A stretch of DNA of 64,000 nt from Larus michahellis (taxonomy: Eukaryota > Chordata > Aves > Charadriiformes > Laridae), in assembly GCF_964199755.1 (NCBI RefSeq), contig NC_133929.1:3179806-3243805 (forward strand), written 5' to 3'. The stretch's first letter is position 1; each line of letters begins with the position of its first letter. The position numbers and the translations under genes are program-made. Under the pieces are notes generated by a model, which had not been told where the DNA came from, did no database searches, and saw only the letters and a program-made list of their open reading frames with translations. Shown piece after piece: positions 21,566 to 33,484 of this stretch.

Positions 21566-24500
21566 CCCCACTAGGCAAGGGTGTAACCAACTGAGAGTAT
21601 AAACAACCTGGAATTTGTACTTAACAGGTTTGTATGTGCCCTTTCACACTAATTGAGGCCCCCCCCAAAATATATTGCCTTTCTCACTAGTGAAAGTGGC
21701 AAGAATTTTCCAGAGCATCAAATAAGCCTCTGCTGCAGCTGCAATGAACTTTTCGCTAAGATGGAGCAGTTGGTGAACCTACAGCTATCAGAGGAGATGA
21801 GAAACTAAGTGTGGAGTTGAACCATAAAACATCCTAAGAGAAAATAATACAGGTACTTGTGGTTGAGAGAGGGGGAGCAACTCAGGAGTCTTTCACTCTC
21901 TTTTTCCTCCCCGGTGCTTGTAGGCTAATTTTCCCCTTCCCTTTCTTAAAAGTTGTTTGGCCTTAAATACAACCCTTCAAAGTTATTCCTGCATAGAGGT
22001 GACTTAATGGCAAAACAGGAAAAGCAGCTATGGTAACCTCCTTCTTTACAGAGGAGTGAGGAAAGCACTCTCAATTACTCAAAGTAATCTGGACCAGCCT
22101 GGCGGTGGCTGAAAATAATACATGATGGGGGTGTGTTTCTGTCCGTGGACATTAGCTGGTAGTTTCAGTCCACTTCTTCCCAAACCTTAGATGTCCCCCC
22201 AAGACAACATCAGCATTCAAATCACTTATATTTAATTAGGAAGACCGATGCCTAAATGAATACAGCAACTACATAACCTTAAAATCAGCCCTGGAGCAAC
22301 AGAGGTAAAGGACAAGTATGTTGGCTGTGCCAAATTTCCACAATGAATATAAACTGGACCTCACCTCCCTGGACAGTCCACTCAGCAGTTTTCACGAGGC
22401 AAGTCTATTTTTTTATTATTTTTTTAAACATTAAGAATATTTAAATAAAGCCCTAAACACATATTTCAAAATGGCTGAAAGCAGACAGCCAAAGAGTCCC
22501 GCTGGCTGGAAAGTCTCTGCAGCCAAGGTCAGCTGTCTGGGTGTCCACAAGGTGACACTCAGCTCAGCCAGGCACCCCCGGGCTGGCAGGACCTGAAGGG
22601 TTAGCAAAAAAAAAAATCCAGAACTAAGATGGAAGTATTTTTTATTATCAAGTTAAAAGAAAAATTCTTTTAATCAACAGAAAAGGGGCAGTTTTGTTCC
22701 AGAAACAATATGGGCTGCCTGTTTTTCACATTTATCTTTCAACTCAAATTTCAAGGCAGACAGTAAGGTTGGTTGATTAAAATTCATGACTTTTGCTTGC
22801 AGCAATACCACTGCACTCCAATCCATCATACATAAGCCTGATAGCATTGCTTCTCCTGGCACACAGAAACAGAAAAGCAGCTCCTCTTCCCATAATCCTG
22901 TGGTTTACATAGGTGCTGCTCACCTTGTTTTTATGCAGTCAGTTCTGCCTGACTCGTTTTCATGCAGGTGCACATATGTGGGTTTTTTTAAAACACCGAT
23001 CTCTATCTCTGAACTAATCACTGATGTATTTTTGAGTGCCAGTAGCCAAGTGCATGCATTAATCAACTACTTCATTTAGGAATCAAGTGGAATGAGAAGG
23101 AACTTAGCATATATCCAAATTTAGTCATTTTATAGAGGAAAAAATAATTTACTATTTCACCTCCACTTGCAGCAGATTTATTCTGTTCATAAAGTGTAGA
23201 GCTACGAAAAGGGAAGAAAGAAGGGGCGTGTTGGGTTTCTTTTCTATCCACTGTCCACAGAAAACCATCCCTACAGTTTGGAGCAGGGTTACAGTGAGCA
23301 GTAATAGATGCATAGATTTTTAATTACTTTCTATCAATCCAGAAGCATCCCGTGCCAGAAGGGAATAAAGAAATGGATTCAATAAAATGTATTTATACAG
23401 CCTCTAGACTGCAGAAAACTGGGCAAAAGCTAGACAGGACCCAAAATTCAACTTCTCAGGGGGTTTAATGTGTGCAATGCAGACGTGCCTTTTTTTAGAT
23501 TTGGTCCCTGTAAAGCATTCACAGAGATTTTAGCAATCAATACACCAACTGTGTTTCAGTCAGGGCAGGATCAGAGCTGATATGTGTATGTGGCTCTTGG
23601 TACAGACATGAGGAATCAGCTGCAACCTCCAAGTTGTCACTTAGTTTGAACATGGTCTTCAGCTTGGATGGAGAAGGTACATGGAGTAAAAATATCCCTA
23701 ATGCGGCTTTGATTGATCAAAATTTATTGAAAACTGAGACTGTAAATCACAACAGATTTTTAACTTCCTATTCCCCATTTTGGTTCGCAGGGTATGGAGT
23801 AGGATTTGGCGAAAGCCCTGGATCTCATATACCAGCTAAAAACCTTGGGCAGCTACTCCTAGTGCCAGCGAATGACAACACATAACAAATCCTATTATCA
23901 CTGATTTTAAAAATGCAAGAGATTTTACCAGCTGATAATACAACTATTAATATTAGTTACTAAACCAAAAGATTTTACTAGCAAAACACTCATCCATGCT
24001 TTCTGTATTTGCCAGTCTTTGCAAGGTAGTGTTAAGTCCCCTCAGCACAGCTGTGAGTCCCCTGACACGCTACAGTGTCATCTCCCCAAGCAGGGTCTAA
24101 AACATCACTGAAACATCGGCTTGGAAACATTTCCCATTTGCACGCTCAGAAGGAAGGACCACCTGGCTGCTACTGCTGCTTTGATCTCACGCTGGCACCA
24201 GCTCTGATAAAACCCCAGCCTGTATAAAATGCCACCCTTAAGCAGTGGGACAGACTTGTTCTCTGTAGGAGAGAAACCATGAAAATGTTAATAATCCTTA
24301 AAAGCAGGGAAAAAATTATCTTACACTTGAAACAGTGCTGGAAAGTTATCTCTTGCAAAGTTCAACCACAGGTTGGAAAATGCAACTGGTGGCATTTAAT
24401 ACTCTTTTTGTATCAGAGCTATGAAAAGAAGGATGCATCCACTTCCTTCAGATGCTATTTTGAGTTATGCAGCCAAATCCCATTTCTCCCCTACACAGCT

Positions 24501-26769
24501 GAACTGATTGCTGCGATCATATAAACTGATAAACTAGCTGAATTTATTTCAAGTTCCTTGGCACATGTGTGAAGTGTTGGACTCGGAAATGGTATTTTAG
24601 AGTCAGTCATTTTTTTATATATATATATATTTGTGTGTGTGTAAATATAAAAGGTTTACAGGCTTGACAAGAGCATGTTGTGATAAGCTCTCTGTCACAT
24701 CCCATCTCACTTGAACAAATACAGACAGTCGCACCGAGCAACAGAAAAAACAAAGCAGGCCCAGCAGCCATAAGAAAACATCTGGATTCACTTTAGGATG
24801 AGAAATATTGAGGAAGACTGTTTATTTTACACTAATAATAATATTTAGCATTTCTCCAGAACCTTTCATCCTGATAGATCAGAAAGTACTTTGGAAATGC
24901 TACACACAGAGCATCACTGACATCCCATCAGCCAGCCTGTCATACAGCTCACCAGGGCACAGAGGAGACATTGAGCCATTGACTGCATTCACTTGGACAT
25001 TGAGCCATTGACTGCAACCCTTTGAGTATGGCCATCTAGCCAGTTCCTTATCCACCGAGCGGTCCATCCATCAAATCCATGCCTTTCTGTCCTAGTTTGA
25101 GGTAAAACAGAACCAACTTTCTGGTCAGTAATTTTACTTCTTAGCTAGGCCTCTTCTAACTCTCTGAAATTAACAGCATGTTGTGCTGAGAACGGTTTGT
25201 TCTCAGAGTGAGAAGACCAATGTTTACAATTAGTGCCAAGGAACGGTACGCAGAGAGGCTCTTGCTTATACTTATTGCTGTAACAACCAAGGTCAGCTAA
25301 TTTTGTTATTTGCCCCATTGGAGGGTTGGAAACGGAAAAGCGTAGAGGGGTCCCACCTGCAGGGAGGAGCGGACAGGACAGGTGACCCAAAACTGAAATT
25401 TAAAATTAAATTAACAAACCACCTCTCCATGACACCGGCGAATGAGCTAACTTGCTTTTCGGGTAAGGCAGGACAAATTAATGACTAACAGATAGTGACT
25501 GGTGGAAGGACACATGGCTCCTCATGAAACCTCACCTCACTGCCCTCACCATGCGAGAAAACCCAGCCCATTGAGGGCAGATTTTGGCAAGCACCAGGGG
25601 GTACTTTTCACAGATTGCCATGTCTTCAGGCAGGATTCAAGTCTGCATTAATGCATGCAGTCAAAGGAAAACACCAAGCTCCAAAGTCTCAGGCAAACCT
25701 TGCTGCAGCCAAGCTTGCAAGAGGTTTCACCTCCTTGGGGCTGCAGGGACACCCTGCTGCCAGCCCTCTCTTCCACCTCCCCAGAGGACTAAGCTCTCCA
25801 ACCATAATTTACCTCAGCAGAGAGCAATGGCGTTGGTAAACTCGGCTGTTACTTCAACGTACTTTTGTGGGCACAGAGCTACAGCCCACCAGGAACGAGC
25901 CAGGCAGTTCCTGATCCAGTATCTCATGACCGACAAGCCCTTTCCTGTCCAGGGCTCTGCAGGCGATGACACGTGCAAGGAACGCAATGTTCTCCACCTG
26001 CCTTAATAAGCAGGGGGAAAGGAAGAAACGGCATAGGAAAAGTCAGTCATGGAGCTAAGAGACTAATAACATCCAGGGAGTGCACTCAAACTGCCCGGGG
26101 TACATAAGAGGGCTCCCACCTCCCTTTTGAGGATGAGCAATCCTCAGCTCTCAGCTTGTGGCCAAGGTTAAGCAGCACCTCCTAGAATCTCACATTGGCT
26201 GTGGGTCTCTAAGCCATAACGGGTTTTTCTCAGGATAGACAAAGTGGTGGCTTTCTGGAGAATGAAACTGAATCCAGTTTTTGTCACTTTGTCTGAGACA
26301 TATTTTTCACCATTAAATTTATAGCAAGCAATGCAACTAGACCTACTGAAATCTTGAAGGACTAACAAATTTGGAAGTTAAATTTCAAGGTATATTTCTG
26401 TGGCCTTTTATAAGCCAGTACAAGCATATTTGGTGCTGATCAGATCCAATCCTCTGCCAGATTAAAACTGCCTGTAGCTTTGAGCATCACACTGTGTTCA
26501 TGCTCACCACAGCAATGCTCGAGCTGCTTGCAGCCTGGCTGCAACACCACCAACAACATCCCAGAGAAGCAACAGTAGCAGCAAACAGACAGGGCAAGGT
26601 CTGATCTTCACTGTTCAGCAGAGAAACCAAACCAGCAAGAATTTAAGACCAACAGCTTTGAATTTGGGAGAACTGGAATCCCTTTTCCCTTGCTATGCTA
26701 CAGATCCCTTGCAGCACCCCAGGCAAGTCTTTCCACACAAAAAAACCCAGGGCCAACAGCATGTCTTAT
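20155..26769. repeat. right arm of 6.6-kb palindrome
   Basis: Mirror image of 11510-18124. On this side the sequence runs on without a break into unique DNA at 26770. At the inner end the CR1 element also continues smoothly into the spacer (to about 19967), whereas in the left arm the same CR1 is cut at 18124. The right arm therefore looks like the original locus and the left arm like the copy. Confidence 0.95.
25088..25395 (+). mobile_element. LTR-A fragment, right arm
   Basis: Mirror of 12884-13191; U3 half of LTR-A beginning TGTCCTAGTTTGAGG. A CR1 scrap precedes it at 24988-25082 (- strand). Confidence 0.8.
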
Positions 26770-29700
26770 CCCACAGAATTGCTGTAAGGTCTAAGGTGGT
26801 GAAGCCATTAGCTTTACGTATTACAGTTTCACAAACACCTTAAATCTGGGATGAGCCAACACCAAACAATGTCACAGCTTTGCTCCCACCTTGTATCCTA
26901 TTTGGGTGCTGGCACAATCATTTGGGCAACAGTACAAAAGAACCTGATGAGGGAACCGATTCAGCTTTAAATTGACACAAAAGCAAACATTCAAAAACTC
27001 AGATCTCAAGATGGGGAGTTTAAACCCAGCCCAGCGCTCTGATCTGGTTTGCAGCAGCGCACCCGCTCTTGCACAGACAGGGAACAGGAGAAGAAGAGGC
27101 TGGCGGTGGCAGGGGACCATGCTTCCGCTCCCACCGTCAGTCCCAACCTATGTACGGTTGAGAGAGTGTGTGCAGCCACAGCCCGAGGGAAGGGAGTTGC
27201 ACACATAGTGCAGATAGAAATTACTGGCTTGCTTTGACTGAATGGCATTCATACCTCCAGTTTCTAAAATTGACCGCAGACAACGAAGCCCAGCTGAATC
27301 GCATCCCCATCACAGGTGTGGAAATAAGGCAAACTAAATCATTGCAATTATGCTGGCACAGCGAAAAAAACACAGTTTTTGCCCTGCATGTTGTAGAGAT
27401 ACCTCAGAAGCATATCGAGGGCTTTGGGAGAGTGACAAGCAGACCTCCAAAACACCCAGCATATGGATGAATGACGTGAATGGCCACACTGAGCCTCCTC
27501 CCCTCCCAGAACAAACATCTGAGGAGGATGACTTGAGTAGCTGCACAGTTCCTCCACACCTAGGGAACCCCCCAAGCTCTGACAGACATTCCAAACCCAA
27601 CAGATTATACAATTGCAGTCATCTGTCCCCAAGGAACAACATAAAATCCCTTGGGATTTGCTGATTTATTGGCTGTCCTAGCAGAACAGAAGAGTGACAT
27701 GGCATTTAGACCACAGAGATTTTTGGACTTGAGCTTTACAAAGGATCAGATCTTACTAAACATGCAACTCCCACAACTGCATATAAAAGTCCCAAGAGAC
27801 AGATGTACATAGTATTTTTTGGGTTTGGATCCTAGAGACAGACTAATGGGTATTAAGGAGACAAATTCTATTTGTTCCTTGGTTAGCGGCAGAGCATACA
27901 AACAGAAGTGGTCTAATCCAGTCAAACCATCATGGCATTGAATGCTCCAATTTGTTAGTTCATAGCTTTGCTGCAAACAGACATTTAGCTGGATACATGG
28001 CCTTGCTCACAAATATCATTTCCAGTTACGAGAAAATTGAGCAATTTAAAATGTCTAGTTATCAGTTTAAAAATTATAAATGCTAGCTTTCTACCTTTGC
28101 TGCAACACAAAATAAGATCAAGTTACAACTGGGCACTAGCACCTGCAATTATTCCTTGATCCATGCTGTGTTAATGGTGTTCAGATTTCCTGCCCTTTTG
28201 AAGGCACGCTCTTGAAGCTCCAGGTGATACAAGGACCAGAAGCTTTTTGTTTGGACAAGCTCTGTCCTATGCAATTTCTCTTTATTCCCGATTGCTCTCT
28301 ATGCAATTGCTGTCTTCTTGAGGACTTGGAGAGAGGTCAAGTTTTACACCTCCTCTACGCTTTTGCTAAAGAAGGTGTCAACTCATCTTCCTTTTGGAGC
28401 CCAGAGGTGGATGTGCCCTCCCCTGGAGGACAGGGCAAGGCTAGACACACTCAGTTGCTTCATGCCTCTTAGTAATGCAGCTGCAACACAGGGGTGAATG
28501 AGTGCAGTCATCCCCCTAAATCCACATCCATATCCAAACACTACTGCTGCCAACAACAGAGAAATTTTCCCCTTACTCCATCTTTACCAAATATATTTTC
28601 CAAAACGTCTTGATTTGGGTTTGCCTGCCCTCCTCAGGCAAGGCTTTACTCGACTCTGATGTGGCATGGGGCAGTTATTCTACAGCCTTGTCACTGCAGG
28701 ATGGACAGAGGGGAAAAAATGGCCAAAAACTGCAAAGGAAGTGGGATGTTCAATCTACAGGGAGCCTGCTAGCCACTGTCCCTTCCAATGCCCCCATGAT
28801 CAAGGGTTGCCATCAACAGGGTTTGTCTGGTGTAGCACTTTAGTACAAAGCAAGAGCACAGTTTTGAAGCAAATCTCATTTTCCCTGTTTCTGTGCTTCA
28901 GTTTGCATGGCCAGGCAGTCTCCAAGCTCCCACCAGGTTCTTAGATGAAATTCAAGTGGCAGATGTGTGCCAGGAGCACACTCAATGCACTCCAGTTGCT
29001 GTGCCGTATGCTCCAGCTGAATGTCCATCAACGTTCAGTCCATGGGACTACACTAGAGTTAATCCAAAGTAACCCCAAAAATAACCATAGTGTGGAGGTC
29101 AGGTCTCAGCACAACAGTTTCATCCTACAGACCCACTCCCCTTTGGGCTACACTACTGCCTAATGCAGACATGGGGTAATTGCTCCACACCCCTAATGAG
29201 TATTCTCCAATGTATTAATCCGAAGGAAGTTTGCAAAGACCGGGGCTATCATCTATTAGGTCCATGCATGATTTTCTGTTTCACAAGAAGTGCAAGGACC
29301 CAACCATACAAGAATTGCTTGCAGGCATGCCCAGCACACACACTGAAATACAAATAAATTTCTGTTTACTTTTTGCAGTAGTTGCAGTAAATTGCAGTGT
29401 TTTCAAAGTGTTTTCACTGCTACTGTTAATCGCAGAGATGCACCTTGTTATCATTAGTTCAGATGTTTGGCTTTTTTTTAAAACGATACTACTGAATTAG
29501 ACAACAAATCTCAGAAATGTGAACAAAGAGGCACTGGAAGGAACTTTGACTTTCAAACTGAGAGAATATGTCAAAATAAAGATTTTATTTTATTACAGAT
29601 TGATTTGCATTGAGTGCTATTTGTTTGAAAATCTTCAGTCTCGCATGGCAGCAACTTTCCTTCTCTGCACTGTTCCTCCCAAGGTATAAGACTTGCTCTA

Positions 29701-31858
29701 TACCAGGAAGGCCAAACAAGTTCACGTTTGCAAAACATTAAATAAATCACCCAACTGTAAAGCACATGTGCCTCACATTAAGAAACAAGGAAGGGGTCAA
29801 AAGCCATCCACATATGACCCATATACAAAGTATATAGAGAACGTTCACCCTGAGTGCCCAAATCTTGCCACTGTATTTCATACCTCACCACTGTATTTCC
29901 AGGGCTCTCCACATTTTGTCCAGGCTATTTTAGGATCACACCCCCTCTAAAACAACTTCTTTCTAAACATACAGCTCGCATCCTTCCCTCTTCCTCCCTG
30001 CAAATCTTTTATCTAATTCTGCCCCCATTTTCCAATCACACTAGGCAGCAGTGACAACTGGGAGTAGATTTAACCTGAGAGAAATGGTTTGTACTCAAAA
30101 TTGAATGAGAAGTTCAGCATGGGAGATATTCTTTATCATAATCCAGGATTTTTGCACAGATACAGCACCCAGGGAGGGTGCCACCAAAAATTCCACAGGT
30201 GAATGTGATGAACCCTTCATGCAAAGCTGCCTGGTGGAAGGTCTGCAAGCCCACAGGGGTTGGATCGTGACCCCAGCCAGTGCCGATGCCGCAGGGCAGT
30301 GCTAGCAGCAGGGCTTGTTTGCTCAGGCTTGGAGCCACACTGACATGGTACAGGTCTGGTGGGCTGACCTGGCCAGCTCAGCCCAAGGCACCCCTCCCCG
30401 GGGACTTCCCAGATCTGCCCTACCCAAGCCAGATCCCTGCCCTTAATGCAGCCCTTGGTGCCTTTCCTCCCCAGCCCGGAGCTGTGAGGATGTGGGGAGC
30501 CCTTTACCTCTACCTAATAGTGGTTTGTTCCTCTGTCCCCACTCATGCCCAGGCTATTCCTGCCTTGTGAGGTCACCCCTTTGGGATAAAATTTCCTATT
30601 TTTCCCTATGCAGAAATTATTACAAATGCCCAAAAGGAAAGAGATAAAACAACACATCCCAGAGCTTTTATTCCAGCAGCAAAATTTTGCAATGATATTT
30701 TAAATGAAAAAAAATAAAAATAATCTCCGCAACATTGTTTTGGCAAACCACATTCTTCAGGTTTCAACATTAGTTGTAATTGCTAAAGTACCTCTTTCCA
30801 CTGAGAAACAAAGGTTTTGAAAGTGAGAGCTAGAAAATTTAATCAATCAAGTCTATTTTACAGCAGGAAGTGGTATGCTGGGGTAGAAGAGACTTATTTC
30901 CAATGCTTTTGCAAGCTTACTTGAGGAGCCCTATTAACAGTGAGGGGCCAGGCTTCAAATAACCCCACAGCTGCTTGGGGGCAGATATGGAAGGAAAAGT
31001 TCACGGCACTCAGATTTATTTGAAGGGGCCGATTTTAGCAACACGGGCTATTTGCCTTCAAAAGACCACTTGGTTTTGGGTATTTTCCAGGATTCTTCCT
31101 AATACTGAAAACAGTAGCTACTTCAGCGGCTGCTCCCTCCTTACAAAGGGGGAGCAATGCCTGTCATTCAGCATCCTCAGATGAGAAATTCAGCTCTCTA
31201 CTAACACCAAAAAAAGAAACCCTAACCCTCCTTCAGTGCAGGGGAAAAGTCTGAAAATGTGATCTGACAGCACTGTAAAAAACCTTAATAAAGGGAAAAA
31301 AGAGTCTAAACTTGTACACACAAACGCACCCCCACGTAGTTTACTTTTTGTGACTTTAGGATGAATTTCAGGATGCAGGAGGCCCGAGGAAAAAGGGAAA
31401 AGGAGTGAATTTTGCACAAGTGTGTTCATCATGGTGAGGCCCTCAATGAGCCCCACGTGATGCCATTACCCATTGCTGTGTTCATGGACTGCACCTGACC
31501 AAGCTAACCCAGCCTCCAGCCCCCTGCCCCTCCAGTGAGGCCATCAACACTTCATTTAACTTGCAGCCACTCTTACAAAGGACATTTTTGTCTTTTGAGG
31601 ACCATCACCTGTGGGGACAGGAGGTTTATTTAACTATTTAACATTGCTACTTTGTTCTTGGTTGTGAGGACAGGTTGTGCATACAGTAAATTCCAAGGAT
31701 GAACTGCTTTCAGCTCTGACTACGGGCCTGCTGAACTGTGCTTCCTCTGCATGCTGCGACAGGTTTCTAACCATAATAACCCCACACAAAGCACAGTCTC
31801 TCTTGCTCAACAGTTTCAGTCAGTCCCACCAAACCCTTTCTCTCCCACTGCCTAAATA
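26770..31858. other. unique sequence, no gene recognised
   Basis: About 5 kb with no repeat family I recognise and no open frame longer than about 105 codons. No conserved protein motif stands out on either strand. Isolated AATAAA and poly-A stretches occur, as in any intergenic DNA. Exons of an unknown gene cannot be ruled out by eye. Confidence 0.5.
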
Positions 31859-32005
31859 CATAGAATCATAGAATAGTTTGGGTTGGAAGGGACTTGTAGA
31901 GGTCATCTAGTCCAAACCGTCCTGCAATGAGCAGGGGCATCTTCTACTAGATCAGGTTGCTCAGAGCCCCGCCCAGCCTGACCTTTAATGTTTCCAGGGA
32001 TGGGG
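31859..32005 (-). mobile_element. CR1 3' tail (antisense)
   Basis: Starts CATAGAATCATAGAAT and continues TTTGGGTTGGAAGGGACTTG, the reverse complement of the CR1 3' end. Only the last ~150 bp of the element is present, typical of 5'-truncated CR1. Confidence 0.9.
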
Positions 32006-33484
32006 CATCATCTTTGATATTCTTGACGTTTGGCCAGAATAAAGGACTCGCCCTCTCTAAAACAAGCATATCGTGCTGATACTCATTCAGTTTTACAGTT
32101 CCCCATGAGCACAAACATTTCCCATCCGAGCTCCCCAGCGATGGGGCTGGGGTTATATTTTTGCCCAGACAAGCGCATCTCTCTGAATTCAAGCATTTTG
32201 CTTGCGAATGCTCAGCTCTGAGCCAGCTCGTCTGCTCTCAGGATTTCCAGGCAGAGGCAGATCACCGGCAAAACAAGAGCCACTACCAACTTGCTGAGGC
32301 TGGCACCAACCTGGGTAGAGCAAATTACCCCCGCCTGGGTGACAACCACCCCCAGGATGACACCCCCACCGACACCTCATGCCCCCAAACCCCATCACTC
32401 AAACAAATATAGGAACTACAGCCAGGAAACTGCAACAAAATAGTTTGCAAAGGCAGGAGCTGGGCAATGCCAGATATATATGTGCCTGTCTGTAGTACAT
32501 CTGCCTCTTTCCTTGGATGCTCACATTATAAATCAGCTTCTAATTACATTGTCACTTTCTGTTTTTACCACAGTGAGTTTGGACAAGGCCAAAAGGGAAA
32601 AGAATTAATAAACATGCATGGCAACAACCATAAAAATTTCCTAATTTTCACTCGGTTTTGCAACACAAACAAGACAGACGTGCCCTCCTCAGAGGGCCAA
32701 TGGACTAGTGTTTGCAGATGATTTTAACTTCCCAACCAACACTTTGTACACAGTGAAGTTTCTGTATTTAACACAGATTTTGCAGCCTGCTGTAACCACT
32801 CCACCAGCTACAAAGATATGATCATCCCTTCAGCAGGCCATGACAGAGGCTGCAACCCCAGAAACTGCTTCGGGTGGGCAGGACAGCCCCCAGCAGCAGC
32901 CCCGAAAGCGAACATTATTTTAACAGTCAGGAGAACGGATGGGACTGCCTTCTGCATCTATTCGCATTACCGGCTTTTCCCAGCAGCAAATCAGCCCCCC
33001 AAGCTGCTGCTGCAGCCAAAATGGGTCAGGATTTGCCCTAAGTTGCAACTTCATAAGATGTTGCCAAATGTAACACATTTGCAATCCAACGTGGGACATG
33101 ACAGCAGAGGGCAAAAAATAGATACTAATTTATTTTTTTAATCAAAAAACTAATGGAGATTGCAAACTCTCATCTTCCATTCCATGTCAGGATAGCATCC
33201 CACAACTTTTCTGCCTAAGGACATCCCTGGGACCCCTCACACCTCCATCACACCATGACAACAGTGCAGTTATTCATTGATTTCTCCTCCCTGAGGGCTC
33301 AGGAAGGAGCTTCCCACAGTCCCTTGACCTGACCCAGCCTCTGAGCAAGGATTGATGTTGCCACCCAAAAGGTGACTGCAGGTATCCAGGCCAGCGACTG
33401 GTCAGGATTGAATCGATTAACACAGAAGCAGGTAAAGGCATGCATCGTCACACACCACCCTGGTTGAAAGGACTCCCCGGCACA
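32006..33484. other. unique sequence, no gene recognised
   Basis: No gene or recognisable repeat. Open frames are short and unrelated to known families. Confidence 0.5.

Noticed and set aside
31190-31230. CCCTAACCCTCC resembling telomere repeat
   Set aside because: Less than two units and isolated; chance occurrence.
26770-33484. Several 80-105 codon frames considered as exons
   Set aside because: No recognisable motif, no consistent splice phases, and similar frames on the opposite strand.
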